DNA of 12,339 bases from JBBDWZ01 sp050732575 (GCA_050732575.1 JBOHRF010000138.1:1-12339); one strand, 5' to 3'. Numbered from the stretch's first letter, positions 1-7,614 are shown. Notes: a model not told the origin generated them from the letters alone. A program made the numbers and translations.

Positions 1-505
1 GCACGTTGCCGACTGCCTGACTCGCGCTGTCCAGCAAAGCGCCGCCCCGGGCCAGGAATTGCTCGATGTCCATCACCAACTCGGAGTCGATGGTATCACC
101 TGGCTGCAGAATGTTTGCCTTACCCGAGCCCGGGCTGATGTCGATGAATTTGTCGCCCAGCAGGCCTTGCGCGCGCAAGTACGCACGGGAGTCGCGCCGG
201 ATCTGCGTGCGCACGTCCTCCGCTATCTTCAGCTCGATGATCAGGTTGTCCGCGCCGCGCTTGTGCTCGACCGGGATGAATTCAATGTTTTTGACCTGGC
301 CCACGCGTTGACCGGCCAGCGTGACGGGCGCACCCTCGCGCAGACCGGAAACATTGGGCACCAGGATGGTCAGGGAATACCGTGAGGCGAACACGTCGAA
401 GATCTTGCCCACGCGATACACACCGAACGCGAGCAGGAGCACGCCCATCGCAATGAGCGCTGTCACGCGCACGCGCTGCCAACCCAGTGAGCGACGCCGA
501 GTCAT
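1..505 (-). CDS. mlaD: MCE-domain lipid-transport protein, MlaD-like (partial)
   Basis: This is the periplasmic substrate-binding subunit of an Mla-type ABC system, which moves phospholipids between the inner and outer membranes. The visible 168 residues start at an ATG (505-503) and continue past the left edge. Residues 1-13 are basic (MTRRR), 14-30 form one hydrophobic membrane anchor, and about 43-125 form an MCE domain. Its hallmarks are VSGLREGAPV, the G-x-x-VGQV turn, and GLLGDKFIDISPGSG at about 114-128. The stop of the ATPase gene lies only 2 nt upstream, so this is the third gene of a permease-ATPase-MCE operon. The start overlaps no good Shine-Dalgarno motif, which suggests translational coupling. 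The family is clear. The exact paralogue (MlaD or another single-MCE protein) is not, because the C-terminus is missing and no mlaB or mlaC is in view. Confidence 0.9.
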   Translation of the reverse strand, partial: MTRRRSLGWQRVRVTALIAMGVLLLAFGVYRVGKIFDVFASRYSLTILVPNVSGLREGAPVTLAGQRVGQVKNIEFIPVEHKRGADNLIIELKIAEDVRTQIRRDSRAYLRAQGLLGDKFIDISPGSGKANILQPGDTIDSELVMDIEQFLARGGALLDSASQAVGNV

Positions 506-507
506 GA

Positions 508-1320
508 TTAGCTCAGGAAGGCCTGTATGTACTGATCATCGGCAGCCACCATCTCTTCGGGCGAGCCCTCGAAGACGATTTGGCCCTCGCGCAGCAGGCA
601 AGCGCGATTCGCTACCCGAAACCCAGCCCGCATGTCGTGGGTCACCACGATGGAAGTGACACCGAGCTCGCGTTGCAGCTTCTTGACCAGGAAGTTGATG
701 GTGCCGGCCGTCAGCGGATCCAGGCCAGCCGTCGGTTCATCGAACAGAATCACCTCGGGATCGGTGGCAATGGCGCGCGCAATCCCGACGCGCTTGCGCA
801 TGCCACCCGACAATTGGCTGGGCAGCTTGCCCATGACTTCGTCTGCGTCCAGATCGACGAAATCGAGGCGTTCCCGCACCACGCGCTCCATCTCGGGTTC
901 ATCCAGGTTCTTGTTCTCGCGTAGCGGATAGGCCACGTTCTCGAAAATGCTGAGCGAATCGAAGAGCGCCGCACTTTGAAACACCATGCCAATGTGACGC
1001 CGCAGATCGAGCGCCTGCTCGAAGGTGAGATCCACGACATTGTTATCGAAGACCTTGATGGTACCTTGGTCAGGCAGCAACAGACGCAGAATCAGTTTCA
1101 GGATCGTACTTTTGCCCGAGCCGGACTCACCCGCAATCATGAGCGTTTCGCCGGAGCGGGCGCAGAGACTCACGTTGTGCAAGACCGGTCGATCGAAGCT
1201 CAGTGAGACGCCTTCCAGCCTGATGACGTAATGGTTGGCCAGCTGCAAGCGGCCGTCTGGCTGTCCATCGCGATGCAACTCCGCGCGAATGATGCGCCGG
1301 TGATCTTCCAGCCTGATCAT
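508..1320 (-). CDS. mlaF: ABC transporter ATPase, MlaF-like
   Basis: This is the cytoplasmic ATPase that powers the MlaE-type permease in phospholipid transport. It has 270 residues. Motifs in order: Walker A GESGSGKST at 64-72, Q-loop glutamine 115 (GMVFQSAAL), signature LSGGMRKRV at 170-178, Walker B VILFDE at 190-195 with catalytic Glu195, D-loop AGLDP, and H-loop His228 (VVTHD). The signature LSGGMRKRVGIARA is typical of the Mla/Ttg2/MCE ATPase branch. The N-terminus has about 30 residues before the first ABC strand, slightly longer than usual. The ATG (1320-1318) sits inside the permease stop in an ATGA overlap, which fixes this start against a much longer open frame running antisense-like through the permease gene. 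The MCE gene follows after 2 nt. Confidence 0.95.
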   Translation of the reverse strand: MIRLEDHRRIIRAELHRDGQPDGRLQLANHYVIRLEGVSLSFDRPVLHNVSLCARSGETLMIAGESGSGKSTILKLILRLLLPDQGTIKVFDNNVVDLTFEQALDLRRHIGMVFQSAALFDSLSIFENVAYPLRENKNLDEPEMERVVRERLDFVDLDADEVMGKLPSQLSGGMRKRVGIARAIATDPEVILFDEPTAGLDPLTAGTINFLVKKLQRELGVTSIVVTHDMRAGFRVANRACLLREGQIVFEGSPEEMVAADDQYIQAFLS

Positions 1321-2132
1321 TCCGAGGCCAGCACGATCATCAAGAACTGAGTCAGGAAATAGTCGAATGCCAGGATCAGGACGGAACAGGTGACGACGGC
1401 GCGCGTTGCTGCCAGACCGACACCTTCGGTTCCGCCCCGCGTGTTCAGGCCATAGTAGCAGGCCGTCAGCGTGATGATGGCACCGAACACCAGCGGCTTG
1501 AGCAGGCCGCTCACGAAGTCTTTGGGGAAGAAGCCGAACACGAAGCCGGACTGGGCAAGCGTGTTCAACACGCCCTGCAGATAGGCATCCGATGAAATGC
1601 CAATGCGCAACACGGCCACGAACAGGCCACCCAGAATTCCAATCATGTCGGCCACGATCGTAAGCAATGGCAGCATGCAGAGGCCGGCGATCAGCCGCGG
1701 TGTGACCAGTTTCTTGATGGGGTCGGTACCAAAGCTCTGCAAAGCATCGATTTGCTCGGTCACGCGCATGGAGCCCAGCTCGGCGGCGATGCCCGAGGCC
1801 ACTCGCCCTGCCACCATGAGTGAGCAAAGAACGGGGCCCAGCTCCCGTACCATGGAGGCGCCCACCAAGCTGCCCACGTAGATTTCGGCGCCGAATCGGC
1901 TCAGCTCGACCGAGCTCTGCAGGGCCAGCACCATGCCCGTAAACAGACCCGTAAGCAGCACGATGGGCAGCGAGCCCACGCCTATCCGGTCCATCTGAAT
2001 CACCGCGTCGTCCCAGTAGAACGGGCGCACGAACAGAAAACGCGTGCCGCGCGCGATCAGCGTGAAATAATCGAGCACGCCCAGGGCTACGCCTCGCGCG
2101 CGATGTTCCATGCTGGTCAACACGTCCGACAT
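1317..2132 (-). CDS. mlaE: ABC transporter permease, MlaE family
   Basis: This inner-membrane permease works with the downstream ATPase and MCE protein in lipid transport across the envelope. It has 271 residues, close to the usual 260-270 of the family. The N-terminal 45 residues contain an amphipathic stretch. Hydrophobic segments follow at about 53-72, 98-115, 150-175, 195-220 and 240-268. The conserved family block is present from GAEIYVGSLVGASMVRELGP through RVASGIAAELGSMRVTEQIDAL, as is the C-terminal YYG...GGTEGVG...T.AVV block. The start is ATG 2132-2130; a modest purine-rich stretch (AAGTGAG) lies upstream. It is the first gene of the operon and diverges from ridA across about 205 bp, where the operon promoter should lie. 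Confidence 0.95.
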   Translation of the reverse strand: MSDVLTSMEHRARGVALGVLDYFTLIARGTRFLFVRPFYWDDAVIQMDRIGVGSLPIVLLTGLFTGMVLALQSSVELSRFGAEIYVGSLVGASMVRELGPVLCSLMVAGRVASGIAAELGSMRVTEQIDALQSFGTDPIKKLVTPRLIAGLCMLPLLTIVADMIGILGGLFVAVLRIGISSDAYLQGVLNTLAQSGFVFGFFPKDFVSGLLKPLVFGAIITLTACYYGLNTRGGTEGVGLAATRAVVTCSVLILAFDYFLTQFLMIVLASE

Positions 2133-2337
2133 CCAAGCTCACTTCTGACGGTGCACGAGAACTTTACTTGCCGCGGGCGCAGCCCTACTTTCTCGCCCGG
2201 CCGGCAATGGGTCTTTTGCAGAGTCAATTTCCGTGCCTCAGCCATGAACCACGGAATTCCTTTGCGATTGGACGAACTGCTGCTGCAAGTCTGCCCATCA
2301 AGCATTCACAATCCAGCCACGCGTGCAGGAGTGAGTC
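2133..2337. other. Divergent intergenic region, mlaE / ridA
   Basis: This 205-bp spacer separates two divergent genes and should hold promoters for both. I looked for -35/-10 pairs on both strands and found none close enough to consensus to report. The only firm element is the ridA ribosome-binding site at its right end. Short open frames crossing it lack coding character. Confidence 0.5.
2327..2331 (+). promoter_or_regulatory. Ribosome-binding site of ridA
   Basis: AGGAG lies 6 nt before ATG 2338, the strongest Shine-Dalgarno match in this spacer, and it fixes the ridA start. Confidence 0.8.
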
Positions 2338-2724
2338 ATGCAGGAATTGAAGCGGATTCACACCGACCAGGCGCCCCACGCGATCGGGCCTTACAGTCAA
2401 GCTATCGTGAGTGGCAACCTGGTTTTTACGGCCGGCCAGATTCCGCTCGATCCAAAAACCGGCGAGCTGGTGGGCGGCGATATCCGGCAACAAACTCGGC
2501 GCGTGTTGGACAATGTGAGCGCTATTCTGAGCGCGGCCGGAGCGTCGTTTCAAACCGTGGTGAAGACGACGGTCTATTTGGCGGACATGGGTGAATTCGG
2601 GGCTATGAACGAGATCTACATGGAACAGTTTGGCGAGCACAAACCGGCACGCTCAACCGTGCAGGTTGCGCGCTTGCCCCGCGATGCAAAAGTGGAGATC
2701 GATGTCGTGGCCGTGGTGAAGTAG
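2338..2724 (+). CDS. ridA: RidA family enamine/imine deaminase
   Basis: This cytosolic enzyme hydrolyses reactive 2-aminoacrylate and related enamines released by PLP enzymes such as threonine/serine dehydratase, protecting other PLP enzymes. It has 128 residues, the normal family length. The family core is visible: APHAIGPYSQA at 12-22, FTAGQIPLDPKTGEL at 30-44, VVKTTVYLADM at 74-84, and the C-terminal PARSTVQVARLPRDAKVEIDV block. Arg105 and Glu120 fall at the same positions as the catalytic Arg105 and Glu120 of E. coli RidA, which argues for deaminase activity rather than an inactive Rid subgroup. It is a single-gene unit, divergent from mlaE and tail-to-tail (7 nt) with the next minus-strand gene. 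Confidence 0.95.
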   Translation: MQELKRIHTDQAPHAIGPYSQAIVSGNLVFTAGQIPLDPKTGELVGGDIRQQTRRVLDNVSAILSAAGASFQTVVKTTVYLADMGEFGAMNEIYMEQFGEHKPARSTVQVARLPRDAKVEIDVVAVVK

Positions 2725-2731
2725 TGCGGTC

Positions 2732-3820
2732 TCACTCGACCTGATACGCAATGCCCCACGCGCCGGGCCCCAGATGCGTGGCCAACACCGGCGTAACCGG
2801 CGCCATCAGGATTTCCGCCTCGGGATAGCGACGCTGCAACTGTTCGACCACCGTGGTGGCCAATTCCTCACAATCCACGTGTACAACGCCAAAGCGTACG
2901 GTAGCGCCGGCCGGTACGCGCTCTTCGATCTCGGTCAGCATGCGCCTCTGCACGTTGCGCCGGCCGCGCACGCGCGCCACCGGCATGACTGCGCCATCGT
3001 CCAACAATCCGAGAATAGGTTTGATGTCCAGCAAGCCGGCGATCATGACCTGCCCGCGGCCTACGCGTCCGGAGGCCAGCAGGTGGTCGAAGACATCGAC
3101 GGTAAACAGAATGCCGGAATGCTTGCGGATGCGATCCAGTTCTTCCGTGATTCGCTCCACCGCGTAGCCCAGCTCGGCCAGCTCACAAGCTTTGAGCACC
3201 AGCAGTCCCTGCGTCAACGATGCGGCGCGCGAATCGAACAGGCGCACAACCTGGTTCTCCATTCGCTTGGCTGCCGCCTCGGCCGAGGCAAATGTGCCGG
3301 ACAGACGGGCGCCGACCATCACGGCCAGCACGACCTCTCCATCCTCCGCCGCTCGTCGAAAGGCTTCCAGAAACGCCGCCGGTGGTGGTTGTGAAGTCGT
3401 GGCCCGTTGACCGGCGCGCAGGCGTGCTACAAACGTCGTGGCATCGATGTCAATGCCATCTCGAAGGCTCTTGTCGCCGAAGACCAGTGCCATGGGCACA
3501 ACGTGAATGCCGTGCGCGCGCACAATGTCTTTGGGCAAATCACAGGCGCTATCAGTCACCAGGGTCACGGGTCGACGCGCCAGCATGACGTGGCCGGCCG
3601 CGGCCCGCTCCACGGCCGCGTGCTGAACCTGCATGTCCTCTGCCTTGTGTGAAACCAGCTGCCCGAATGCGCGCAACTGTGAGAACACGGCCTCCGGATG
3701 GTCGGTATGGATGTGCACTTTTAGCACCTCCTTACCGCGAATCACGATTAGCGAGTCTCCCAACGCGCGCAGTCCGTCTTGCACGACTGACGCTTTGGGT
3801 AATTGCGCACCGCGCACCAT
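2732..3820 (-). CDS. FakA C-terminal region plus DegV/FakB fatty-acid-binding domain (3' half of a frameshifted fusion)
   Basis: This is the downstream half of one gene whose reading frame is broken near 3834-3835. From the nominal ATG at 3820 (362 residues), the first 75 continue a FakA-type protein: the KVHIHTDHPEAV segment at 34-45 matches the KVHxHT-x-P motif of that family. A DegV domain starts at about 83: TDSACDLP at 89-96, TTSQP at 141-145, GARLSGTF at 170-177, DSR at 196-198, KPIL at 267-270 and the terminal GPGAWG at 351-356. DegV proteins (FakB) bind a fatty acid whose carboxylate is phosphorylated by FakA. The ATG at 3820 is probably not a real start: the frame stays open upstream through TTC-TGC-ACG-GAG-GCG (FCTEA), a match to the family's YCTE motif. 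In the repaired 603-residue protein these residues are offset by 241. Confidence 0.85.
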   Translation of the reverse strand: MVRGAQLPKASVVQDGLRALGDSLIVIRGKEVLKVHIHTDHPEAVFSQLRAFGQLVSHKAEDMQVQHAAVERAAAGHVMLARRPVTLVTDSACDLPKDIVRAHGIHVVPMALVFGDKSLRDGIDIDATTFVARLRAGQRATTSQPPPAAFLEAFRRAAEDGEVVLAVMVGARLSGTFASAEAAAKRMENQVVRLFDSRAASLTQGLLVLKACELAELGYAVERITEELDRIRKHSGILFTVDVFDHLLASGRVGRGQVMIAGLLDIKPILGLLDDGAVMPVARVRGRRNVQRRMLTEIEERVPAGATVRFGVVHVDCEELATTVVEQLQRRYPEAEILMAPVTPVLATHLGPGAWGIAYQVE

Positions 3821-4542
3821 CGCCTCCGTGCAGAACGGAATTGTTCGGCCACCAGCGGGTATTCGGCTAGTGCCGCAGCGAGCGACTCAGCGGGCTGGTA
3901 TGCCGCCTCCGCCGGCAAGGCAAGAAACGGCTGACCGTGCACGAACGCGCGCGCGCCTTCGAGTACATGGACAAAGCCTTTGGCCCCGGCATCGACAACG
4001 CCGGCCTTGCGCAGGGCCGGCAAAAGATCGGGCGTGCGTTCGAGCGCCTGGCGCGCCTCGAGCAGCAGCGTCTCCAGCAGATCACCGAAGTCGGTGCTGT
4101 GGGCCTGACGTGCATGTTCGGCCGTTGCCCGCATCACGGTGATGATGGTGCCCTCTACCGGCCGCTCCAGGGAGTGGTAGACATGCTCGACCGCAGCCTG
4201 CAGGGCATCAGCGAATTGCGCGGATCGGACGCGCTCGTGTTCACCCAGCGCGGTGGCAAAGCCCAGCAGAAAATGGGAAAAGATCATCCCGCAATTGCCG
4301 CGCGCACCCAGGATGGCCGCATCTGCTGCTTCCCGCGCAACCAGGGAGACCGATCGTTGGCGGATCGGGCGGAGCCGCTCGGCAATCGCTGATGCGGTCA
4401 GTGCCAGGTTGGTGCCGGTATCCCCGTCCGGAACCGGAAAAACGTTGATGCGATTCAACTCTGCGCGGCGCAGCTGCACATACTCGCAGCCTGCCACGAG
4501 CGCCCTGCGGAGCCGCGGGCCGTCCAGGTAGGTGATGGGCAT
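3748..4542 (-). CDS. DhaL/FakA-like kinase domain (5' half of a frameshifted fusion)
   Basis: This is the upstream half of the split gene. The DhaL (DAK2) ATP-binding domain is unmistakable: NRINVFPVPDGDTGTNL at 30-46 carries the Mg-ADP-binding aspartates, and GARGNCGMIFS at 79-89 matches the usual GARGNSG with Cys for Ser. DAGAKGF near 189-195 closes the domain. FakA uses this domain to phosphorylate fatty acid held by FakB for phospholipid synthesis; DhaL in dihydroxyacetone kinase is the other well-known member. Family similarity holds to about residue 236 (EYPLVAEQFR). After that the frame becomes an arginine-rich tail of unrelated character and stops at 3748, while the family sequence continues one base back in the other frame. 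The start is ATG 4542-4540, with a poor Shine-Dalgarno. The repaired gene would span 2732-4542 and encode 603 residues. Confidence 0.85.
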   Translation of the reverse strand: MPITYLDGPRLRRALVAGCEYVQLRRAELNRINVFPVPDGDTGTNLALTASAIAERLRPIRQRSVSLVAREAADAAILGARGNCGMIFSHFLLGFATALGEHERVRSAQFADALQAAVEHVYHSLERPVEGTIITVMRATAEHARQAHSTDFGDLLETLLLEARQALERTPDLLPALRKAGVVDAGAKGFVHVLEGARAFVHGQPFLALPAEAAYQPAESLAAALAEYPLVAEQFRSARRRWCAVRNYPKRQSCKTDCARWETR

Positions 4543-4614
4543 TCGCCAGAAGATACCGCCGTGATAACTGTTGCGCGACCTTCCATCTCAGCGTATTCCT
4601 GACATCTCATTTGC

Positions 4615-4618
4615 GGAG
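4615..4618 (+). promoter_or_regulatory. Ribosome-binding site of ferredoxin gene
   Basis: GGAG lies 5 nt before a GTG codon at 4624 and supports that GTG as the start; no ATG is available before the ferredoxin fold begins. Confidence 0.65.
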
Positions 4619-4623
4619 CGAGC

Positions 4624-4869
4624 GTGGAAGATTACATCGAGCGGAACGTGGGTGGGCTCACCATCCGTATTGATCGTTTACTTTGCGTCGGCTTTGGTGA
4701 CTGCATCGAAGTGGCGGGCGAAGCCTTTGCCTTCGATGCCGATGGCATCGTCGCGTTTCGCGATGGCATCGACACCATTACGCGTGAACACCTGATACAA
4801 GCGTGCACCAGCTGCCCGGTGGACGCGCTCACGCTGCTGGGCGAGCACGGTCAACAGCTCGCGCCCTAG
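4624..4869 (+). CDS. Single-cluster ferredoxin
   Basis: This is a small electron carrier of 81 residues with a GTG start. Four cysteines are present: Cys21 and Cys27 in CVGFGDC (a C-x5-C spacing), then Cys61 and Cys64 in CTSCP. The pattern C-x2-G-x-G/D-x-C followed far downstream by C-P, with Ala31 where the third ligand of a 4Fe-4S motif would stand, is typical of the mono-cluster 3Fe-4S or 4Fe-4S ferredoxins that often serve P450s or other oxygenases. Cys61 is extra and could allow a fourth ligand. The middle (EAFAFDADGIVAF) matches the acidic linker of this family. It ends 1 nt from a convergent lipid-kinase gene and starts 81 bp from the divergent kinase fusion, so it appears monocistronic. 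The electron-transfer partner is not in the window. Confidence 0.88.
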   Translation: MEDYIERNVGGLTIRIDRLLCVGFGDCIEVAGEAFAFDADGIVAFRDGIDTITREHLIQACTSCPVDALTLLGEHGQQLAP

Positions 4870-4870
4870 C

Positions 4871-5803
4871 CTACGCCGAGTCCGGCGTTACCAGACACAA
4901 AACGCGCAGCGCGTCCGGCCGGTACTGAAAGTGGAGCGGTCCGGACCAGAATTGCACTTCTCCATCCAGCGCAATCGGCATGAGACGCTCCGAACGAAGG
5001 GCAAAGGCCGGCGCACGCAAAATTTCCAGTTCTGCATCCTGCGCGGTCTGCTGCTGACGAAGCCGCCGCCACAGACGGTGCGCGAGCGCCAGGAGGACCA
5101 TACGGCTTCGCGGTCGCGGCAGCACCAACTCCAGCAAGTCACCCGCGTGCGCGGCATCGCCCGGTGCGGGCAATCTGAGACTATTCCTGCCAATGCCAAC
5201 CCAGGCCGCTGCGGTTCGGCGGTGGCTGGCTGAACCATTCACTTCCAGTTCCAGGTCGAGTAGCGGCCTGCGCGCGAGCACCCACAGCGCCGCCAGCAGG
5301 GCGGCCGGTCCATTGGGAATCAGCATTCGCAGGCGTTCCCGGTGACGCACCAGATGCGCGTACACACCGCAGGATGCGTTGTTCACGAAAGTTCGCCCAT
5401 TGAGCTCGCCCACCGGCACACGCAGTATCGTGCCCGCGCGCAGTGCGTGGGCGACGGCCGCCAGCGTGGCGAGTCCGTAACGGCGGGCAAAGTGGTTCTG
5501 CGTTCCCAGCGGAACAGGGACCAATACAGCCGCCGTTCCGGCCATGATGGCGGCGCCCGCCGAGATGGTACCGTCACCACCGGCCACGGCCACCACGGGT
5601 GTGTCCAATTCGAGCAGGCGCGTGAGCGTCAGCCGGAGGCGCGACGGCTGCACGCGCACCAACCGGGCATGCACACCCGCTTGGCCGAAGCTCTGGATGA
5701 GGGCGGCACTCTGCGCCGCACCGGCGCGCTGTGCGCCGGTGTTGAGCAGGATCGGTACCTCACGCCCCTTCAGAATCGAAACGATGCCTCGTTCTTGCAT
5801 CAT
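4871..5803 (-). CDS. Diacylglycerol-kinase-family lipid kinase (YegS/DgkB-like)
   Basis: This is a cytosolic or membrane-associated lipid kinase of the DAGK catalytic-domain family, which phosphorylates diacylglycerol or related lipids with ATP. With the ATG at 5803 it has 310 residues, normal for the family. Visible motifs (counting from that ATG): nucleotide-binding GGDGT at 75-79, VPLGTQNHFARRYGL at 97-111 (the PxGTxNxFA motif) and FVNNASCGVYAHLV at 139-152. A C-terminal DGEVQFWSGPL block lies near 279-289. An upstream in-frame GTG at 5815 and a second ATG at 5800 are alternative starts; none has a good ribosome-binding site, and the fold begins well after all of them. It is divergent from ettA across about 100 bp. 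The substrate cannot be read from sequence: diacylglycerol, sphingoid base or another lipid are all possible. Confidence 0.9.
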   Translation of the reverse strand: MMQERGIVSILKGREVPILLNTGAQRAGAAQSAALIQSFGQAGVHARLVRVQPSRLRLTLTRLLELDTPVVAVAGGDGTISAGAAIMAGTAAVLVPVPLGTQNHFARRYGLATLAAVAHALRAGTILRVPVGELNGRTFVNNASCGVYAHLVRHRERLRMLIPNGPAALLAALWVLARRPLLDLELEVNGSASHRRTAAAWVGIGRNSLRLPAPGDAAHAGDLLELVLPRPRSRMVLLALAHRLWRRLRQQQTAQDAELEILRAPAFALRSERLMPIALDGEVQFWSGPLHFQYRPDALRVLCLVTPDSA

Positions 5804-5895
5804 GTTGCCACACACGTAAAGGGCAACGCACGTGCCAGGCAGCGTGCGCGGCAGGCCACGGCCGACTATCTTGGCGCGCGTTCGTCAGTCTTCGC

Positions 5896-5901
5896 GGAAA
5901 G
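5896..5901 (+). promoter_or_regulatory. Ribosome-binding site of ettA
   Basis: GGAAAG lies 7 nt before ATG 5909. It supports this start over the open frame that continues upstream through the antisense of the lipid-kinase gene. Confidence 0.7.
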
Positions 5902-5908
5902 CGATTCA

Positions 5909-7594
5909 ATGAGCACACCGCAGTTCATCTACGTAATGAAAGATCTCCGCAAGATCGTGCCTCCTAATCGTGAGGTGCTCAAGGGGATCTGGCTGTCGTT
6001 TTACCCGGGGGCAAAGATCGGGGTAGTGGGCGGCAACGGCGCCGGCAAGAGCACGCTGCTGCGCATCATGGCCGGCGCTGACACGAACTTTCAGGGTGAA
6101 GCGTGGCCCGCCAAGGGGACGCGCATCGGGTACCTGGCGCAGGAACCGGAACTGGACCCGGCCCTCAATGTGCGCGGTAACGTGGAGGAAGCGGTCAAGC
6201 CGATTCGCGACCTGCTGCGCCAGTTCGATGCCATTAACGCGCGCTTCGCCGAGGTCATGAGCGACGATCAGATGAACACGCTGCTCGAGGAACAGGCGCG
6301 CGTGCAGGATGCGATTGATGTATCTGGCGCCTGGGACCTCGAACGCAAAATCGACATTGCCATGGACGCACTGCGCCTGCCACCGCCGGAAGCGGAAGTC
6401 ACACACCTGTCGGGCGGCGAACGGCGCCGGGTCGCTCTGTGCAAAATCTTGCTGGAAGAGCCGGACTTGTTGTTGCTCGACGAACCGACCAACCATCTGG
6501 ATGCAGAATCAGTGGCCTGGCTCGAACATCATTTGCTGGAGTTCAAGGGCACCATTGTAGCCATCACGCACGACCGCTATTTCCTGGACAACGTGGCCCA
6601 GTGGATCCTGGAGCTCGATCGCGGTGAAGGCATTCCGTGGAAAGGAAACTACTCGTCCTGGCTCGAGCAAAAGCAGCATCGCCTGGCCAAGGAAGAGAAG
6701 CAGGCATCAGCGCGCCAGAAGACACTGCAGCGGGAACTGGATTGGATTCGCATGACGCCCCGCGCACGACAGGCAAAAGGCAAGGCGCGCATCACCGCCT
6801 TTGATGAACTGGTCAACGCGGATGTCAGGGAAAAACTCAGTCGTGCGGAAATTGTCATTCCGCAGGGACAGCGACTGGGCGATGACGTGGTGGTGGCCGG
6901 TCAGGTGGCCAAATCGTACGGCGAAAACCTGCTCTTCGACGATCTGACGTTCCGCCTGCCGCGGGGCGGTATTGTCGGGGTCATCGGGCCCAACGGTGCA
7001 GGGAAGACCACGCTTTTCCGCTTGCTCACGAATCAGGAAGCGCCGGACCAGGGCACCATTCGAGTTGGAGCCACGGTTGATCTGGCTTACGTCGATCAGT
7101 CGCGTGAAGCGCTCAACGCGGATGCCACAGTGTGGGAGGAGATCTCGGGCAAGCAGGACGAAATCGAGTTGGGTCGCGGCGTCAAAGTGAATTCACGCGC
7201 CTACTGCTCCTGGTTTGGTTTCAAGGGCGGCGATCAGCAAAAGAAAGTGGGCGTACTTTCGGGTGGCGAGCGCAACCGCGTGCACCTGTCCAAGGTGCTC
7301 AAGCGGGGTGGTAATGTAATCCTCTTGGATGAACCAACCAACGACCTGGACGTAGATACACTGCGTGCCTTGGAGGAGGCGCTTCTTGGGTTTGCAGGTT
7401 GTGCAGTTGTGATCTCGCACGACCGCTGGTTCCTCGATCGCATTGCTACGCACATCCTGGCCTTCGAGGGCGATAGCACCGCGGTCTGGTTCGAGGGGAA
7501 TTATCAGGATTATGAGGCCGATCGAAAGCGTCGTCTGGGCACCGAAGCCGACGTGCCGCACCGCATCCGGTACCGCAAGCTGATTAGAAAATGA
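5909..7594 (+). CDS. ettA: Energy-dependent translational throttle protein EttA (ABC-F)
   Basis: This cytosolic ABC-F ATPase binds the ribosomal E site and gates entry of the ribosome into the elongation cycle according to the ATP/ADP ratio. It has 561 residues (E. coli EttA has 555) and can be aligned by eye over its whole length. Domain 1: Walker A GGNGAGKST 41-49, an arm insertion at about 93-140, signature LSGGE 167-171, Walker B LLLLDE 187-192. The P-site tRNA interaction linker spans about 240-325. Domain 2: Walker A GPNGAGKTT 360-368, signature LSGGE 450-454, Walker B VILLDE 470-475, and VISHD. The blocks EGNYSSWLEQK-like (KGNYSSWLEQK here) and WFLDRIATHIL, as well as the HRIRYRKL tail, are EttA-specific rather than Uup- or YheS-like. 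Both catalytic glutamates (192, 475) are intact. The gene appears to stand alone. Confidence 0.97.
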   Translation: MSTPQFIYVMKDLRKIVPPNREVLKGIWLSFYPGAKIGVVGGNGAGKSTLLRIMAGADTNFQGEAWPAKGTRIGYLAQEPELDPALNVRGNVEEAVKPIRDLLRQFDAINARFAEVMSDDQMNTLLEEQARVQDAIDVSGAWDLERKIDIAMDALRLPPPEAEVTHLSGGERRRVALCKILLEEPDLLLLDEPTNHLDAESVAWLEHHLLEFKGTIVAITHDRYFLDNVAQWILELDRGEGIPWKGNYSSWLEQKQHRLAKEEKQASARQKTLQRELDWIRMTPRARQAKGKARITAFDELVNADVREKLSRAEIVIPQGQRLGDDVVVAGQVAKSYGENLLFDDLTFRLPRGGIVGVIGPNGAGKTTLFRLLTNQEAPDQGTIRVGATVDLAYVDQSREALNADATVWEEISGKQDEIELGRGVKVNSRAYCSWFGFKGGDQQKKVGVLSGGERNRVHLSKVLKRGGNVILLDEPTNDLDVDTLRALEEALLGFAGCAVVISHDRWFLDRIATHILAFEGDSTAVWFEGNYQDYEADRKRRLGTEADVPHRIRYRKLIRK

Positions 7595-7614
7595 TGTGAC
7601 AACCCGGCTAGCAC

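Noticed and set aside
1321..2142. A long minus-strand open frame in phase with the ATPase gene, giving an apparent 544-residue protein
   Set aside because: The extra N-terminal part is Arg/Gly-rich, has no domain, and overlaps the well-supported MlaE permease in another frame. The real ATPase start is the ATGA overlap at 1317-1320.
2224..2640. Minus-strand open frame of 138 codons over ridA and the spacer
   Set aside because: It is a shadow of ridA, whose catalytic residues and ribosome-binding site are clear.
3820..3850. Programmed -1 frameshifting in the DhaL-DegV gene
   Set aside because: No X-XXY-YYZ slippery heptamer or obvious downstream stimulator is visible; a missing base is the simpler reading.
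5342..5908. An open frame extending ettA upstream by 189 codons
   Set aside because: It is antisense to the lipid-kinase gene and lacks protein character. ATG 5909 with its GGAAAG site gives the standard EttA length.
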